Notes under the pieces: model-generated
The model's input: only the letters and a program-made list of their open reading frames with translations
Told to the model about the DNA's origin: nothing
Databases searched by the model: none
Part shown: positions 1 through 13,508 of the stretch, in pieces
Numbering within the stretch: position 1 is the stretch's first letter
How the letters are laid out: every line of letters starts with the position of its first letter
Program-made: the position numbers and the translations under genes
Assembly: GCA_016946835.1 (NCBI GenBank)
Contig: JACVTC010000003.1
Span: 149,501 to 213,500, forward strand
DNA: 64,000 nucleotides
Source of the DNA: Neocallimastix lanati (nom. inval.)
Lineage: Eukaryota > Neocallimastigomycota > Neocallimastigomycetes > Neocallimastigales > Neocallimastigaceae
Direction: 5' to 3'

Positions 1-1360
<1,360 letters not shown>

Positions 1361-1814
1361 TTAATAAAAAAAATTAAATTAGATGTTTTATATATCTTTA
1401 AAATTAATATTGAAATAAATGTTCTTTAAAAATAAAATATTATTTAAAAATAAAGTATTATTTAAAAAGATAAAATAAATTGAGAAAAAACAAAAAACAA
1501 AAAATTAAAATTAAATACACATATTTTTATTTTTATTTTTATTTTATTTTTTTATTTGATATTTGATTTAATAGAGTTTAATTAATTTTCATTTTTAATT
1601 AAAATAAATATAAAAATTCTAATACTAAATATATAATTATTAAAATTACATAGTATATTAAATAGTTAAATTTATTAATAGTTTATTTTAATTTATTAAA
1701 ACTTTTTTTTTTTTTTTTCATCTTTGTAAATACTATATTAATTATTATTATTATTACTATTATTTTTTTTAAAAAAAAAAATAAAACAACAATAATAATA
1801 TATATATGTATTTT
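1361..1814. other. AT-rich spacer between pseudogene and first intact transcription factor
   Basis: Low-complexity A/T with homopolymer runs and short ATT runs. No coding potential or RNA gene seen. Confidence 0.7.
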
Positions 1815-4800
1815 TTAAAAGTATGAATTTGGAAGATCATTTATTTCAAATGAATCTAAACCGTATCTTAACGCATAATTTGCTTTTTCTATTAAATGTT
1901 TAAAATTATCAATAAACATATTGACTTCTTTAAAGTAACTTGACATAATTACTAATTCTTCAAAAAAATATTGATAGGTTGGTTTTGTCGAATCTGTATA
2001 TAAATATTTATTAACTGAATTAATACTATTATAAATAGGACAATTTTTGGGTATAAAGGCATCAATATTATAAAAATATTTTAAGAGCTTTAAAAGTCCT
2101 ATAAATTGTTCTTTAGAATTATTTTCAATATTTTCTTTACAACGACAATTTTTACAACAATAACGTCTACTTTCAAGATTTTTATTATAAAATGAATCAA
2201 TTAAATCAAGAATATATTCCTCTAAATTCAAATCATATTCTTTTTTCATTTTAGAATTATAAATTAGTTCTAATAAAGGATCACACAAATCATATAAATT
2301 ATTTTCATTAATTTCATATTTTTTTATTATTTCCTCTTCTTGAAATTGAGTTCTACTTTTAAAATTATTTGGATCATCTTTATTATTTTTATGATAATTT
2401 CTATTTTTCATATTGTTATTATTATTACCATCATCATCATCAACATCATCATCATCATCATCATCATTATCATTAACATTACCATTAACATCATTACAAT
2501 TATCATTATCATTATCATTAACATTTCCATTATCATTGTCATTCATTTTTGGAACAAAGTGATTACTATATATTTTTTCTGTAATTTTTATTTTATTGGA
2601 ATTAAAAAGATGTTCCTTTCCAAAATACCAATTATTTTTGGAAGTACCTTTTTTTAAATCATCCCTTAATTTTTTGATATCCGTAGAGATTGTAATACAA
2701 TCATCATAATTATCTGAACCATGATTAGCAACATATTTTGATAAATAAATAATACCAATTTCGTAAAGTGCCATTGCTGAAGGAAATTCAAAGTAATGAA
2801 TTATATTTAAATGAAGAGCTTTTAATTTTGATAATCTTCCATAATATATATAATTGTTTAATAAAAAATCAATGCATTTACTAATTATATTTTTTAAAAC
2901 AAAAGTAACTTGATGATAAATGCATGATGCCATAAAACAATCCATTTCATCGTTATTCATTTCCATGTAACTTATATTACTAATCCAGTATTTTTGACGG
3001 GTATAAGAAAAATTGTATTCTTGTTCAATAGAATGATAACAATTTAAATCTAAATTATATTGATAATTTTTAAAATTTTCATTATATGATGGGGATGGGG
3101 TATATTGATAATTATTAAAATTATTTTTTAAACTCTTGTTAAAATTATTAGTTATACCGTTGTTATAAATATTATTATTATTATGGATACTATTATCATT
3201 ATTGTTATTAATAATATAATTATTATTATTATTATTATTATTAGTATTAGTATTAGTATTAGTATTAGTATTAGTATTAGTATTATTATTAGTATTATTA
3301 TTATTAGTAGTATTAGTATTAGTAGTATTAATAATATTAGTATTAGTATTAGTATTACTATTAGTATTGATATCAATTTTACTATTAATATTAGTATTAG
3401 TATTAGTATTTGTACTATTAATAATATTAGTATTAGTATTACTATTACTATTAATATTGATATCAATATTACTATTAATAGTAGTAGTAGTATTAGAATT
3501 AGTATTAGCATTAACAGTAGTATTAGTATTAGTATTAGTATTAGTATTTGTACTATTAATAGTATTAGCATTAGCATTAGTATTAGTATTTGTACTATTA
3601 ATAGTATTAGTATTAGTATTAGTATTAGTACTATTATTTGTATTAATATCAGTATTCGTACTACTAATAGAATTAGTATTATTATTGATATCAATGTTAC
3701 CATTAATAGCAATAGTATTAATATCAGTGGTTCTAGTAAAAGTAGAAATATCATCAGTTGATCTATTATAATTATTGATTTTATTAGAATTTATATTCAT
3801 ATAAATATTTGTATTGGAATACTTATTATTATTATTATTATTATTGTTGTTGTTGTTGTTGTCGTTGTTGTCGTTGCCATTGCCATTGCCATTATTTTCC
3901 TTACTAATGAGAGATTGATTATTTTGATTAATTTTTTCATAAAAATTTTTATGTAATAACTTGTTCTTTTCATATAAAGAATATTTTTGGTCTAAACCCT
4001 CACATGTGATATTTGTTTTCAAATTTGATATTAAATCTTTAGATGATGATGAATTTAAAATAAGTTTAAGAATAATTCGATATAAAAACATTCGATTTGA
4101 TAAAAAAATACCATACAATCTTCGCTTATACAAAAACATAGGGGTAGGATCTGTAAGATTTGTGGAATTAGAAAATCTAAATTGGCGAATTCTATGATTT
4201 TTTAATTCAACATACTGAATATCTTCATCAATTAATAATAAAATATTAAATTTTAAACATTTATTTTTAATACATGAATATATAAATAAAGAATTTCTTA
4301 TTCTAGAAACATTAAAATATACAACTACTGGCCATTTTGAAGGTTGATTCATATATATTGTATAATCTAATGAATTAATAATTAATGAAGATATTAAATT
4401 CTTACCGTTATATTTTAATGATAGTAATTCTGAAATATCTACTTCATTTGTAAATTTATTTATTTTGAATTTACTATATAAATTTCTATCATTTTTTATT
4501 TTATGTATAATTAAATCTTTTGAAGAATTCTCATAAAATTTTAAACTATCAGTTAATGTTTTAGAAGCATTTGTTATTTTATTTCTATTGGGATCAAAAT
4601 TCATATTTGAGTATATCTCTTCTATTGGTTCTGTTAATTCTACATTTTCAATTAAACTTGTATTGACTTGTGCATACATATGTTTTAGTAATATTGTAAC
4701 ATAAACAAATGAAATATAATTTCTTTTATCTTCATTATCTTCTTTATATTCGAAAACATTTAAATTATAAATATTATTTTGTAAAAATATCTTTAATGCA

Positions 4801-5457
4801 CATTTAGTATAAAAGAAATCAAATTTATTTCCATTTTCTTTTAAAACAATAAAGATTTGTATATTCATATATATATATGAATAATCATTATATATATTTT
4901 TGAAAAATATAATAACAGTATTTTATTATTTATATAATCAAATAATTATTACAATAAATAAATAAATAAATTAATATATAAATAATTAAATAATTAAATA
5001 ATTAAATAATTGAATAATTGAATAATTGAATAATTAGATATTTAAATATACATAAATATTAAATTAGATATATGAATATTTACCAATATGTGAGAGTAAA
5101 TAAAAAGCTTCAATAAGTTGAATATCATTAATCTTTCGTTTTAATTTACTTAATTCAATAAATTGAAGTGAAATTGTTTTAAATTTATTCACAATACTAT
5201 AATCACTATAAGGTTTAAGAATTTCTGATAGAGCGTACAAACCAAATAAAAGTGAAAAATGCATTTCCTTATTATTTATTCTATTTTTAATTATTGAATA
5301 ATTTAAAAATGGTATCAATTCAAAACTTGAATAATTAAAAAAATTATCTAATAATTCATAATTTATAAGAATATTAAATTTTGAATTTCCATTATTAATT
5401 ATTGGTGTATCTATTGTTATTCCATCTTGTAAATAATTACATGCTTCAGAAAAAGTA

Positions 5458-5504
<47 letters not shown>

Positions 5505-6131
5505 TTTTATTTTTATTTTATTTTATTTGTTGTTTGTTTGTTTTATATTGTTTTGTTTTTTAAATAAAATTTAATAAATACCTTAAATTTTAAATAATAT
5601 TACTTTTTACATTTATATAAATTCATACTTACTAAATTTTTTTTTCTCTAAAGGTTTAATTTTTCTTCCTGATTAACATATATAACAATATATTAATCAA
5701 TAAAAGTATATTTAATATATGAATATATAAAATGCTTATAAAATTATTTACCTCTTTTATTATGTTTAGAATATTCACAAATTATATGGTTATCTTTACA
5801 ATTTGAACAAGGATAATCTCCAGTACATTTAATTTTTTTTACTTTACAACTTTATTTTTTATTTTATTTTATTTTATTTTATTTTATTTTATTTTATTTT
5901 ATTTTATTTTATTTTTAAATAATAATAAATTATAATAAAATGATATTAATAATTCAAATATTTTCTATTAAATAATAATATTTTATATTTTATTATAAAT
6001 ATTAAATATTACACTTTAAGAATTATCAAATACAACTAAACAATGTTTTATAAATTTTTATATAAAATAATAAAAACTTACTAATTGCAAGCATGTGTTA
6101 CTCTTTTTAGCTTTTTCTTTGAAGGTTCCAT
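1815..6131 (-). CDS. Zn(II)2Cys6 fungal-type transcription factor (five exons, 1,193 aa)
   Basis: Likely a nuclear DNA-binding regulator. Exons by splice consensus and phase: 6131-6082, 5849-5752, 5668-5633, 5458-5084, 4837-1815. They sum to 3,582 nt, a whole number of codons. The binuclear zinc cluster is C15-x2-C18-x6-C25-x5-C31-x2-C34-x6-C41, with the family's basic loop (KVKKIKC) and a Pro before C31. It is split between exons 1 and 2, so a single-exon reading misses it. Exon 4 (TFSEACN start) and the first third of exon 5 form the conserved family region. A very long Asn/Ser/Thr linker (roughly 3150-3900 in DNA) precedes a second conserved block (YWISNISYMEM, then WYFGKE), an acidic Asp tract, and a Cys cluster near 2130-2170 (CCKNCRC). 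The target genes are unknown. The family assignment rests on the Cys spacing; the middle region could not be matched with certainty to the fungal-TF middle domain. Confidence 0.9.
5461..5502. repeat. T42 homopolymer (A42 on the coding strand) abutting a 3' splice site
   Basis: On the gene's strand, intron 3 ends in about 42 A residues followed by G and then exon 4. The acceptor is fixed by phase and by the TFSEACN block, which in the paralog at 15020 follows an ordinary TAG acceptor. Confidence 0.85.
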
Positions 6132-8568
6132 ATTCTATTTAATATTTTTAATTTTCATTATAAATACATTATAATTGTTATTATTTAATATAATTAACAA
6201 TTTTTATTGTTCATTATTATTTTTAATTCGTTTATTATATTATTTTATTCTTTGTTACTTTGTATTATTTTATTCTATTATATATATTTTATTATTATTA
6301 TTATTTAAATATCTTTTAAATATATTTTATTTTTTTTATATTTTATCATATTTTAAATTTATTATTTTATTCTTAATTATTACTGTTCTATTCCACTACA
6401 GTTTTTATTGTATTTTATTCTTAATTATTATTATTTTATTCCACTATAGTATTTATTTTTATTTTTATTTTATTTTATTATATTTTTTACTTTAATTATA
6501 TATGTTACTTTACTATTTATGATATTTTATTTTATTTAATTCTTTTTATTTTATTTTATTTTATTTTATTTTATTTTTTCTTTATTTTATTTTATCATTA
6601 TTTTTGATGTCGTTATTATTAGAAATACGAAACTAATATGTTACATAAGTTTATAAAATTTAATTAAAGGTAATATTGTTTATCTCTTTTCTTCTTCTTT
6701 TTTTTTTATCTTATTTTATTTTATTTATTTTTTGAAAGATCCAAAATAAAAAAATAATGATGATTTGATATTTTATTTCTTGTCAATAAAAGATATTATT
6801 AAAAAATTCATGATAAATAATTTTAAATATATATTTATAAAAAAAAAATTTTTAAAACAAAAAAAAATAAAATAAAATATAAATATTAGTGATATGATAT
6901 AATGATATATATAATGAATTTATACAAAAATTCATTTTTTAATAAAGGCTTTAAAGATTAATATAGAAATAAATATTTGAAAAAAAGAATATATAAGAAA
7001 AAAATAAAAAAAAAAAAGAAAGATAGAAAGAAAAAAGGAAAAAGGAAAAAGGAAAAAAAGGGAAATAAAAAAAATAAAAGTGAATTAAAATAATTAAAAT
7101 AAAAGAACTTTAAAAAAAAATATTATTCTAAAATATTTAGATTATTAATTAAAAATAAGAAAATTAAGGTTTTTATTATTATACATAGTATGATTTACTA
7201 TTTTGAAAATATATACAATAAATAGATGACTTATTCAAAGTAAATTAATATTAATATTGCAATATATTATATTATATTTCTATCATATATTAAACTATAA
7301 TTGCTACTATAAAAATGTAAAAAAAAAAAAAAGGTTAAAAAAATAAAATTAGATTTAAACCAAAGATAAATATTATAAATTAAAAAAAAAAAATTAGAGT
7401 TTTAATTTTATACATAAGTAAATTTATAAAATAATTATTAATTATATTTTATATCTAACTATTGAAAATAATAATTAACCTTTAATTACAACCATAAAGA
7501 AATAATAATATTTTATTTGTATGAAAAAGTTTCTTTTTTTTATTATTAGAATTATTTATCTATTAATCCATTTATCCATTTATCCATTTATTTTTTTTAT
7601 TTATCTATCTATTTATTTAATTTAATTTAAATGTTTTAGGCTAAATAAAAATTAAAAATAATTAAGTTAAAATAAAAATTTGTTTTTCTTATTTCTCATT
7701 AATAAATATATAAAATATTATTATTAAATATTTAAAAATAGAAAAAAAAAATTTTTTTTTTTATTTATTCTTTTTATATTTCATCTTTATTGAATTATTT
7801 AAATAAATAAATTTTGTTTACTTAGCTTTTTTATGGATGTAAATTTATTTTAAATATAAAATAAAAATAACTGAAAAGAAAGTATTATTTTTATAAGTTT
7901 GATAATTAATATCTTATAATATCTTATTATTCAATTTAATTTATTTTCTATTTTTTAATTTTTATTTTTATTTTAATTTTTATTTTATATAATAGTTTTT
8001 ATTAATATAAAATATATTTATTAACCTATATTATATTACATCTTATATAAATTATGATATTCATTCAGGTAAAATAAAAATTAAAATAATTAATGTAAAA
8101 AAAGAGGTATTAATAAAAATAACTTTACGGATAATAAAGAAAATAAGGATAAATATTATACTAAAAAAAATATATATATATATATAATACAATTAAGTAA
8201 ATGAATATGTAATATTGATGAATAAATTGTTTTATAAGTATATAACAATTATATGAATTAACTAATATATGATTTAATAATGCTTAATATTTAATAATAT
8301 TAATACTAATATTGTAATTTTAAATGTTTTAAATGTTTTAGATATAATATAAAGTATAAAACGGAATAACGGAAAAAAAAATTATTATATATAAAATAAT
8401 ATCATAATCTATTTCATGGAAATAAGTAGAAAAATTAAAAAAATTAAATATTAAATAATGAATAATGTATAATGTATAATATATAATGCAAAAGTGTAAA
8501 TGTAAAAAATATAAAATTTAGAAATAAAAATATAAAATGATAAATAACGAATAATGTATAGTAAATTA
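6132..8568. other. Gene-free AT-rich spacer
   Basis: Upstream of the transcription factor ending at 6131. It contains TTTTA repeats, a purine-rich stretch of AAAGGAAA type around 7000-7090, and many A/T homopolymers. Open frames here are low-complexity Phe/Leu/Ile/Tyr strings and not convincing genes. Confidence 0.65.
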
Positions 8569-8688
8569 TGTAAAATGTAAAATGTAAAATGTAAAATGTA
8601 AAATGTAAAATGTAAAATGTAAAATGTAAAATGTAAAATGTAAAATGTAAAATGTAAAATGTAAAATGTAAAATGTAAAATGTAAAAA
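8569..8688. repeat. Heptamer tandem array (TAAAATG)n
   Basis: About 17 near-perfect copies of a 7-bp unit TAAAATG, flanked by degenerate relatives such as ATAATGTA and ATGTAAA. It reads as an intergenic microsatellite. It is not G-rich and is not a telomere repeat. Confidence 0.9.
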
Positions 8689-8764
8689 ATGAATAATGAA
8701 TAATATCTAATGTAAAATGTAAACTATTTATAGTAAATGTAGAATGTAAAATAGATGTAAGTTA

Positions 8765-8936
8765 TTAATTTATTATCGTATTCATTTTTCTAATTATATT
8801 CATCCCAAATAAAAAAAAAAAAATAAAATAATAATGATAATTATTATTTATTAATTTATTATCGTATTCATTTTTCTAATTATATTCATCCCAAACAAAA
8901 AAAAAAAATAAAATAATAATGATAATGATGAAAATA
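8765..8936. repeat. 86-bp tandem duplication
   Basis: Two copies of a unit starting TTAATTTATTATCGTATTC and ending in an A-run plus AATAAAATAATAATGATAAT lie head to tail with an 86-bp offset. They differ at a single base near CCCAAAT/CCCAAAC and in homopolymer length, so the duplication looks recent. Confidence 0.9.
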
Positions 8937-9592
8937 ATAATGATAATAATAATGTAATTAATGATAAATTAATTATTATATATATACTTATTTTGAATAT
9001 TTTTTTTTTACTATTTATTTTTTAATTTTATTTATTTATATACTATTAACATTATTATTTATTATTATTATTACTTACAAGCTTATTCTCATAATTATAT
9101 CTACCTATATTATTACAAGTTTTCAGGAAAAATATTATATTTAAATGAATCCTCATTATTTAATACTTTTATATCTTTTATTGATTAAATAATTTAAAAT
9201 ATTGATATATTTAACATATGTAAAATATATATATTTTATGATATTTTAAAACTTTTTAATAATATTAATTTAAAAAAACCCTTTTTCTTGCTCTCATACT
9301 CATTTATTTATTCGAATTCCACGAATGGTTTATTTCTCATCCATAATTTGTATATTGTGTTGCTGGATAGTAGAGTGCTCTTGCTATGTAAAGTACTTCA
9401 CAATGATTCTAGTCTACCACTACACTTGTTACCCATCACAATTCCTATAAGCTGTGCAGCTCTGCAGAAGCTATTGATGATCGAAAAGGTTTTTATTTCA
9501 TTTATAACTATTACTATATTGTTTAATTTTTTCATTTTCTTGATATTCACATTGAATGAGATTTTTTTTTTTTTAATAAATTAATATTTTTG

Positions 9593-9627
<35 letters not shown>

Positions 9628-10079
9628 GTTATTATTATTATTATTATTATTATTTAATTTATCAATTTTATTGTTTTCCAAAATTTCATATTTTCATTAG
9701 TATTAATTTCTCAATCATTTTTACTACTGAGATATCTTATTTAATTTTTTACTCTATATTATATATATATCATTATAATTTTAAAACAATATATAAATTA
9801 ATTAATTTTTTAATTAATTAATAAATAAAATTATTTATTTATTTATCTATCTATTTATTACCAAATATTTTTAAAAAGAATAATTTAAACTTCTCCTTTT
9901 TTTTATAAAAATTAAATAAAATTATTATTATTATTTTCATTATATATCGTAATTATAAGTTTTGTAATTTTTTATTTTTTCAAAAAAAAAAAAAAAAAAA
10001 AAATAAAATAAAATAAAATAAAAATATAAATTAAAATTAAAATAAAAGATCCTTTTGTTTTTTTATATTTAGAAAAGAT

Positions 10080-10118
<39 letters not shown>

Positions 10119-10928
10119 TACAATTATCACAAAGTTATTGACCATAAAACAAAAAACAAAAAATCTTCTTAAATTTGATCTTTTCTAAGGAACTCGCTTA
10201 TTCTAATTTATATACCATACAAATCCTAGAAATGTATCGTCCGAAAATTTAAAATTTGTTGATTTTCAGCCGATAGCTTTAATTGTTATTTTTCCAAAAT
10301 GTCACTCTATAATAAATAATTAATAATAAATAATTAATAATTAAATAATAATTAAATAATAAATAACAATTATAGCAATTTATAAAAAAATAAAAATTAT
10401 TAATTACAGGCTTTGGATATTATTTTTATTTTATTTTATTTTATTTTTTTTCTTTAGATCCCATATTAATAACTTTTTTCATTAATTCTTTTTTTGTATT
10501 ATAATTTTTTAATATATAAATAATTTCCTTTTTGTATTAAATATTTAATAATGAAAGATAACCTTTTTTAATTTTCAAATTCCGAAAAAAAAATAACAAA
10601 TTCATATGATAATTTTTTTTAATTCAGTTAAACCATTGGAAATTAAATCTTAAAAATTGTATTATATAAAAATAATAACAATAATTAAATTTAATTAAAT
10701 ATCTTTTTTTTTTTTTATTTTTATTTTTTTTTTTTTATCTTATCAAAATAAATAATATTAAAAATATTAAAATTATTTGATTTTTTTTTTTATTTTTATT
10801 TTTATTTTATTTTATTTTATTTTATTTTATTTTTTTTTTTTAAAAAAGTTAAGTTTTATAATTTTGATTATATTTTTATAATTTTGATTTACAAATTAAT
10901 TAATTAATTAATTAATTTTATTTAATAT

Positions 10929-10963
<35 letters not shown>

Positions 10964-11610
10964 CATATATAAATGTTAAAAATATTTAATTTAAAACTTT
11001 TATATAAAAACTTTCTTTATGTTTTCTTCCTGAATAATTATTATTAAATTAAAAATAAAAATTAATGAAATCATATATATACATGTATAAATATTTTTAA
11101 ATTATTAATATCTGAAATTTCTATTTAAAATATATAAAATATTTAAATAATTTATCCGACATTTCTATAATTTGACTTATCTTAAAATTTTATAGAATAA
11201 TATATTGATTATTACTATTCATTTTTTATGTACTCTTATTTAATTTTGTTCTAAAGAAAAATCATATAATTATGCTTTAAATTTTTAATAATTATCAAAA
11301 AAAAAAAAAAAAAAAAAAAAAAGAAAATTATTTTAAATCTTGCTTTAAATACTTCTATAAAATAAAATAAAATAAATACTTGTAATATATATATATAAAG
11401 TACAGATTGAACAAAATAAAATAATATATATGTATATAAATAAAATAAATTAAGCATAAGTAGTAAAAATTTTAATATAAATTACAAATATATAAAAAAA
11501 TATATATATATATTGGGTATATCATATAAATAATTAATTAAATATAAAATTAATTTTTATTATTTATTTCTTTATAGTGAATATATAAAAATTTTATTAA
11601 TAAATATTAA

Positions 11611-11706
<96 letters not shown>

Positions 11707-11718
11707 GGTTTAGTTTAA
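8937..11718. other. AT-rich spacer with one complex island
   Basis: Mostly homopolymers, TTTTA repeats and TA runs. The exception is about 9285-9490, described separately. A slightly less AT-biased stretch at 10140-10310 shows no clear coding frame on either strand. Confidence 0.6.
9290..9490 (-). pseudogene. Possible coding relic, unidentified
   Basis: A short island of clearly higher complexity than its surroundings. The minus strand has one frame of about 65 codons with one internal stop, including RAAQLIGIVMGN and NTIYKLWMRNKPF. The plus strand also has an open frame of 98 codons starting at 9288, but its C-terminal half is low-complexity hydrophobic sequence. The minus-frame composition looks more protein-like. 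I cannot name a family. It may be a mobile-element fragment. Confidence 0.3.
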
Positions 11719-13446
11719 TTAAAAAAATAAATTATTTAATGTATTAATTTCAAAAGAATCCTTCCCATTTCTTAAAGCAAAATTAGCTTGTTCTATTAAA
11801 TATTTAAAATTTTCTATATAATTATCAACTTCTTTAAAATATTTGGATATACTTATTAATTCTTCTAAGAAATATTGATAGGTAGGTAGAGATGAATTAG
11901 TATATAGATATTTATTAATTGATTGTAAACTTTTATAAATAGGACAATTCTGGGGTATAAATTCATCAATATTATAAAAATATTTTAAAAGTTTTAAAAT
12001 TTCAATAAAATCTTCTTTCCTCTCATTATCATTCCTCCAATTTTTTTTGAGATAACGGCAACAATATTTACAATATTTATATCTAGCATTAATATTTTTA
12101 TAATAGTACTGATCAATTAAATCATTAATTGGTTTTTCCAAAGTTATATCATTTTCTTCTTTTTTTTCTGAATTATTAATTAATTCTAATAAGGGTTCAC
12201 ATATATCATATAAATTATATTCATCGATTTTATATTTTGTTTTTGTTTTAAATTCATTTTCATCTATATTTATTTTATCGGAATTATTATTATTTATATT
12301 ATGATCATCATTCTTCTTCCTCTTCCTCTTCTTCTTCTTCTTATTATCATCATCATCATCATTATCATCATCCTTATTATTATTAACATCATCATGTTGA
12401 TTATTATCCTTGTTACTTACATTAGTAGTAATATTATCATCGTTTTTATCATGATTTATAATATCTGAAATTTTTATTTTATTAAAATTAAAAAGATTTT
12501 GTTTTCCAAAATACCAATTATTATTGGAGGTATTATTTTTAATATTATATTTTAATTTTTCAATATCCGTATTAAATGTAATAATTTCATCGCCATAGTT
12601 ATCGGTACCATGACTAACGACATATTTTGAAAGATAGGAAATACCTATTTCATAGAGTGAAAGAATAGAAGAAAATTCATAATAATGAGGTTTATTTAAA
12701 TTATTTACTTTTAGTTTAGCTAATCTTTCATAATACATATAATTATTTAATAAAAAATCAATACATTTACTGATAATATTTTTTAAAATAAATGTTATTT
12801 GATGATAAATACAAAAATGGAAAAATTCATTCATTTCATTATTTTCCATTTCCATATAGCTTATATTATTTATCCAATACTTATTCCTATGATCATTTAT
12901 ATTATCCTGATTAATTTTAAATTTCTTTGTATCACATGGTATACTTCTTTCGTTATAAATTTGATTATTTATATTTACTTCATTATTTGAAGAAGACTTT
13001 TGATATTTATTAGAGTTATCATTTTCTAACTTTAAATGTTGTATTAAAACATCTTTAGAATTTTGATATTTATTATAACATTTATTTTTTTTATTTTTAC
13101 TATTATTATTATAATAAAAATTAGAATTACTTTTATCTTTATTATTAATATAATTGTAATTATAATTATAATTATTATTATTAATGATTTTTAAATCATT
13201 TATATAATGAATTTCATTTCTATTAAAATAGTTTTTATTATCATTATTTTCTATTGATTTATTAATTGAAGTTACTAAATCATCATTTAAAGAATTTTTC
13301 TCTTGAAATTCCATTTTATTTTCAATTTTTATATTTTTGTTGTTTGAATAAAGATTTTGAGAAATTGTACTCAATTTAATATCATTAGAATTATTAATAT
13401 CAGCTTTGAGAATAAAATTTGAAAAATAATTATATCCATTTATACA

Positions 13447-13508
<62 letters not shown>

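Noticed and set aside
3152-3771. Long open frames of Ile/Leu/Val/Ser over the Asn/Ser/Thr linker of the first intact transcription factor
   Set aside because: Out-of-frame shadows of a repetitive linker. The minus-strand Asn/Thr frame is continuous with conserved sequence at both ends.
6175-6495. 106-codon plus-strand frame of Phe/Leu/Ile/Tyr
   Set aside because: Pure AT low-complexity composition, no conserved motif, sits in the promoter side of a minus-strand gene.
8569-8688. Heptamer array as a possible telomeric repeat
   Set aside because: The unit TAAAATG lacks the G-rich strand of fungal telomeres and is internal and short.
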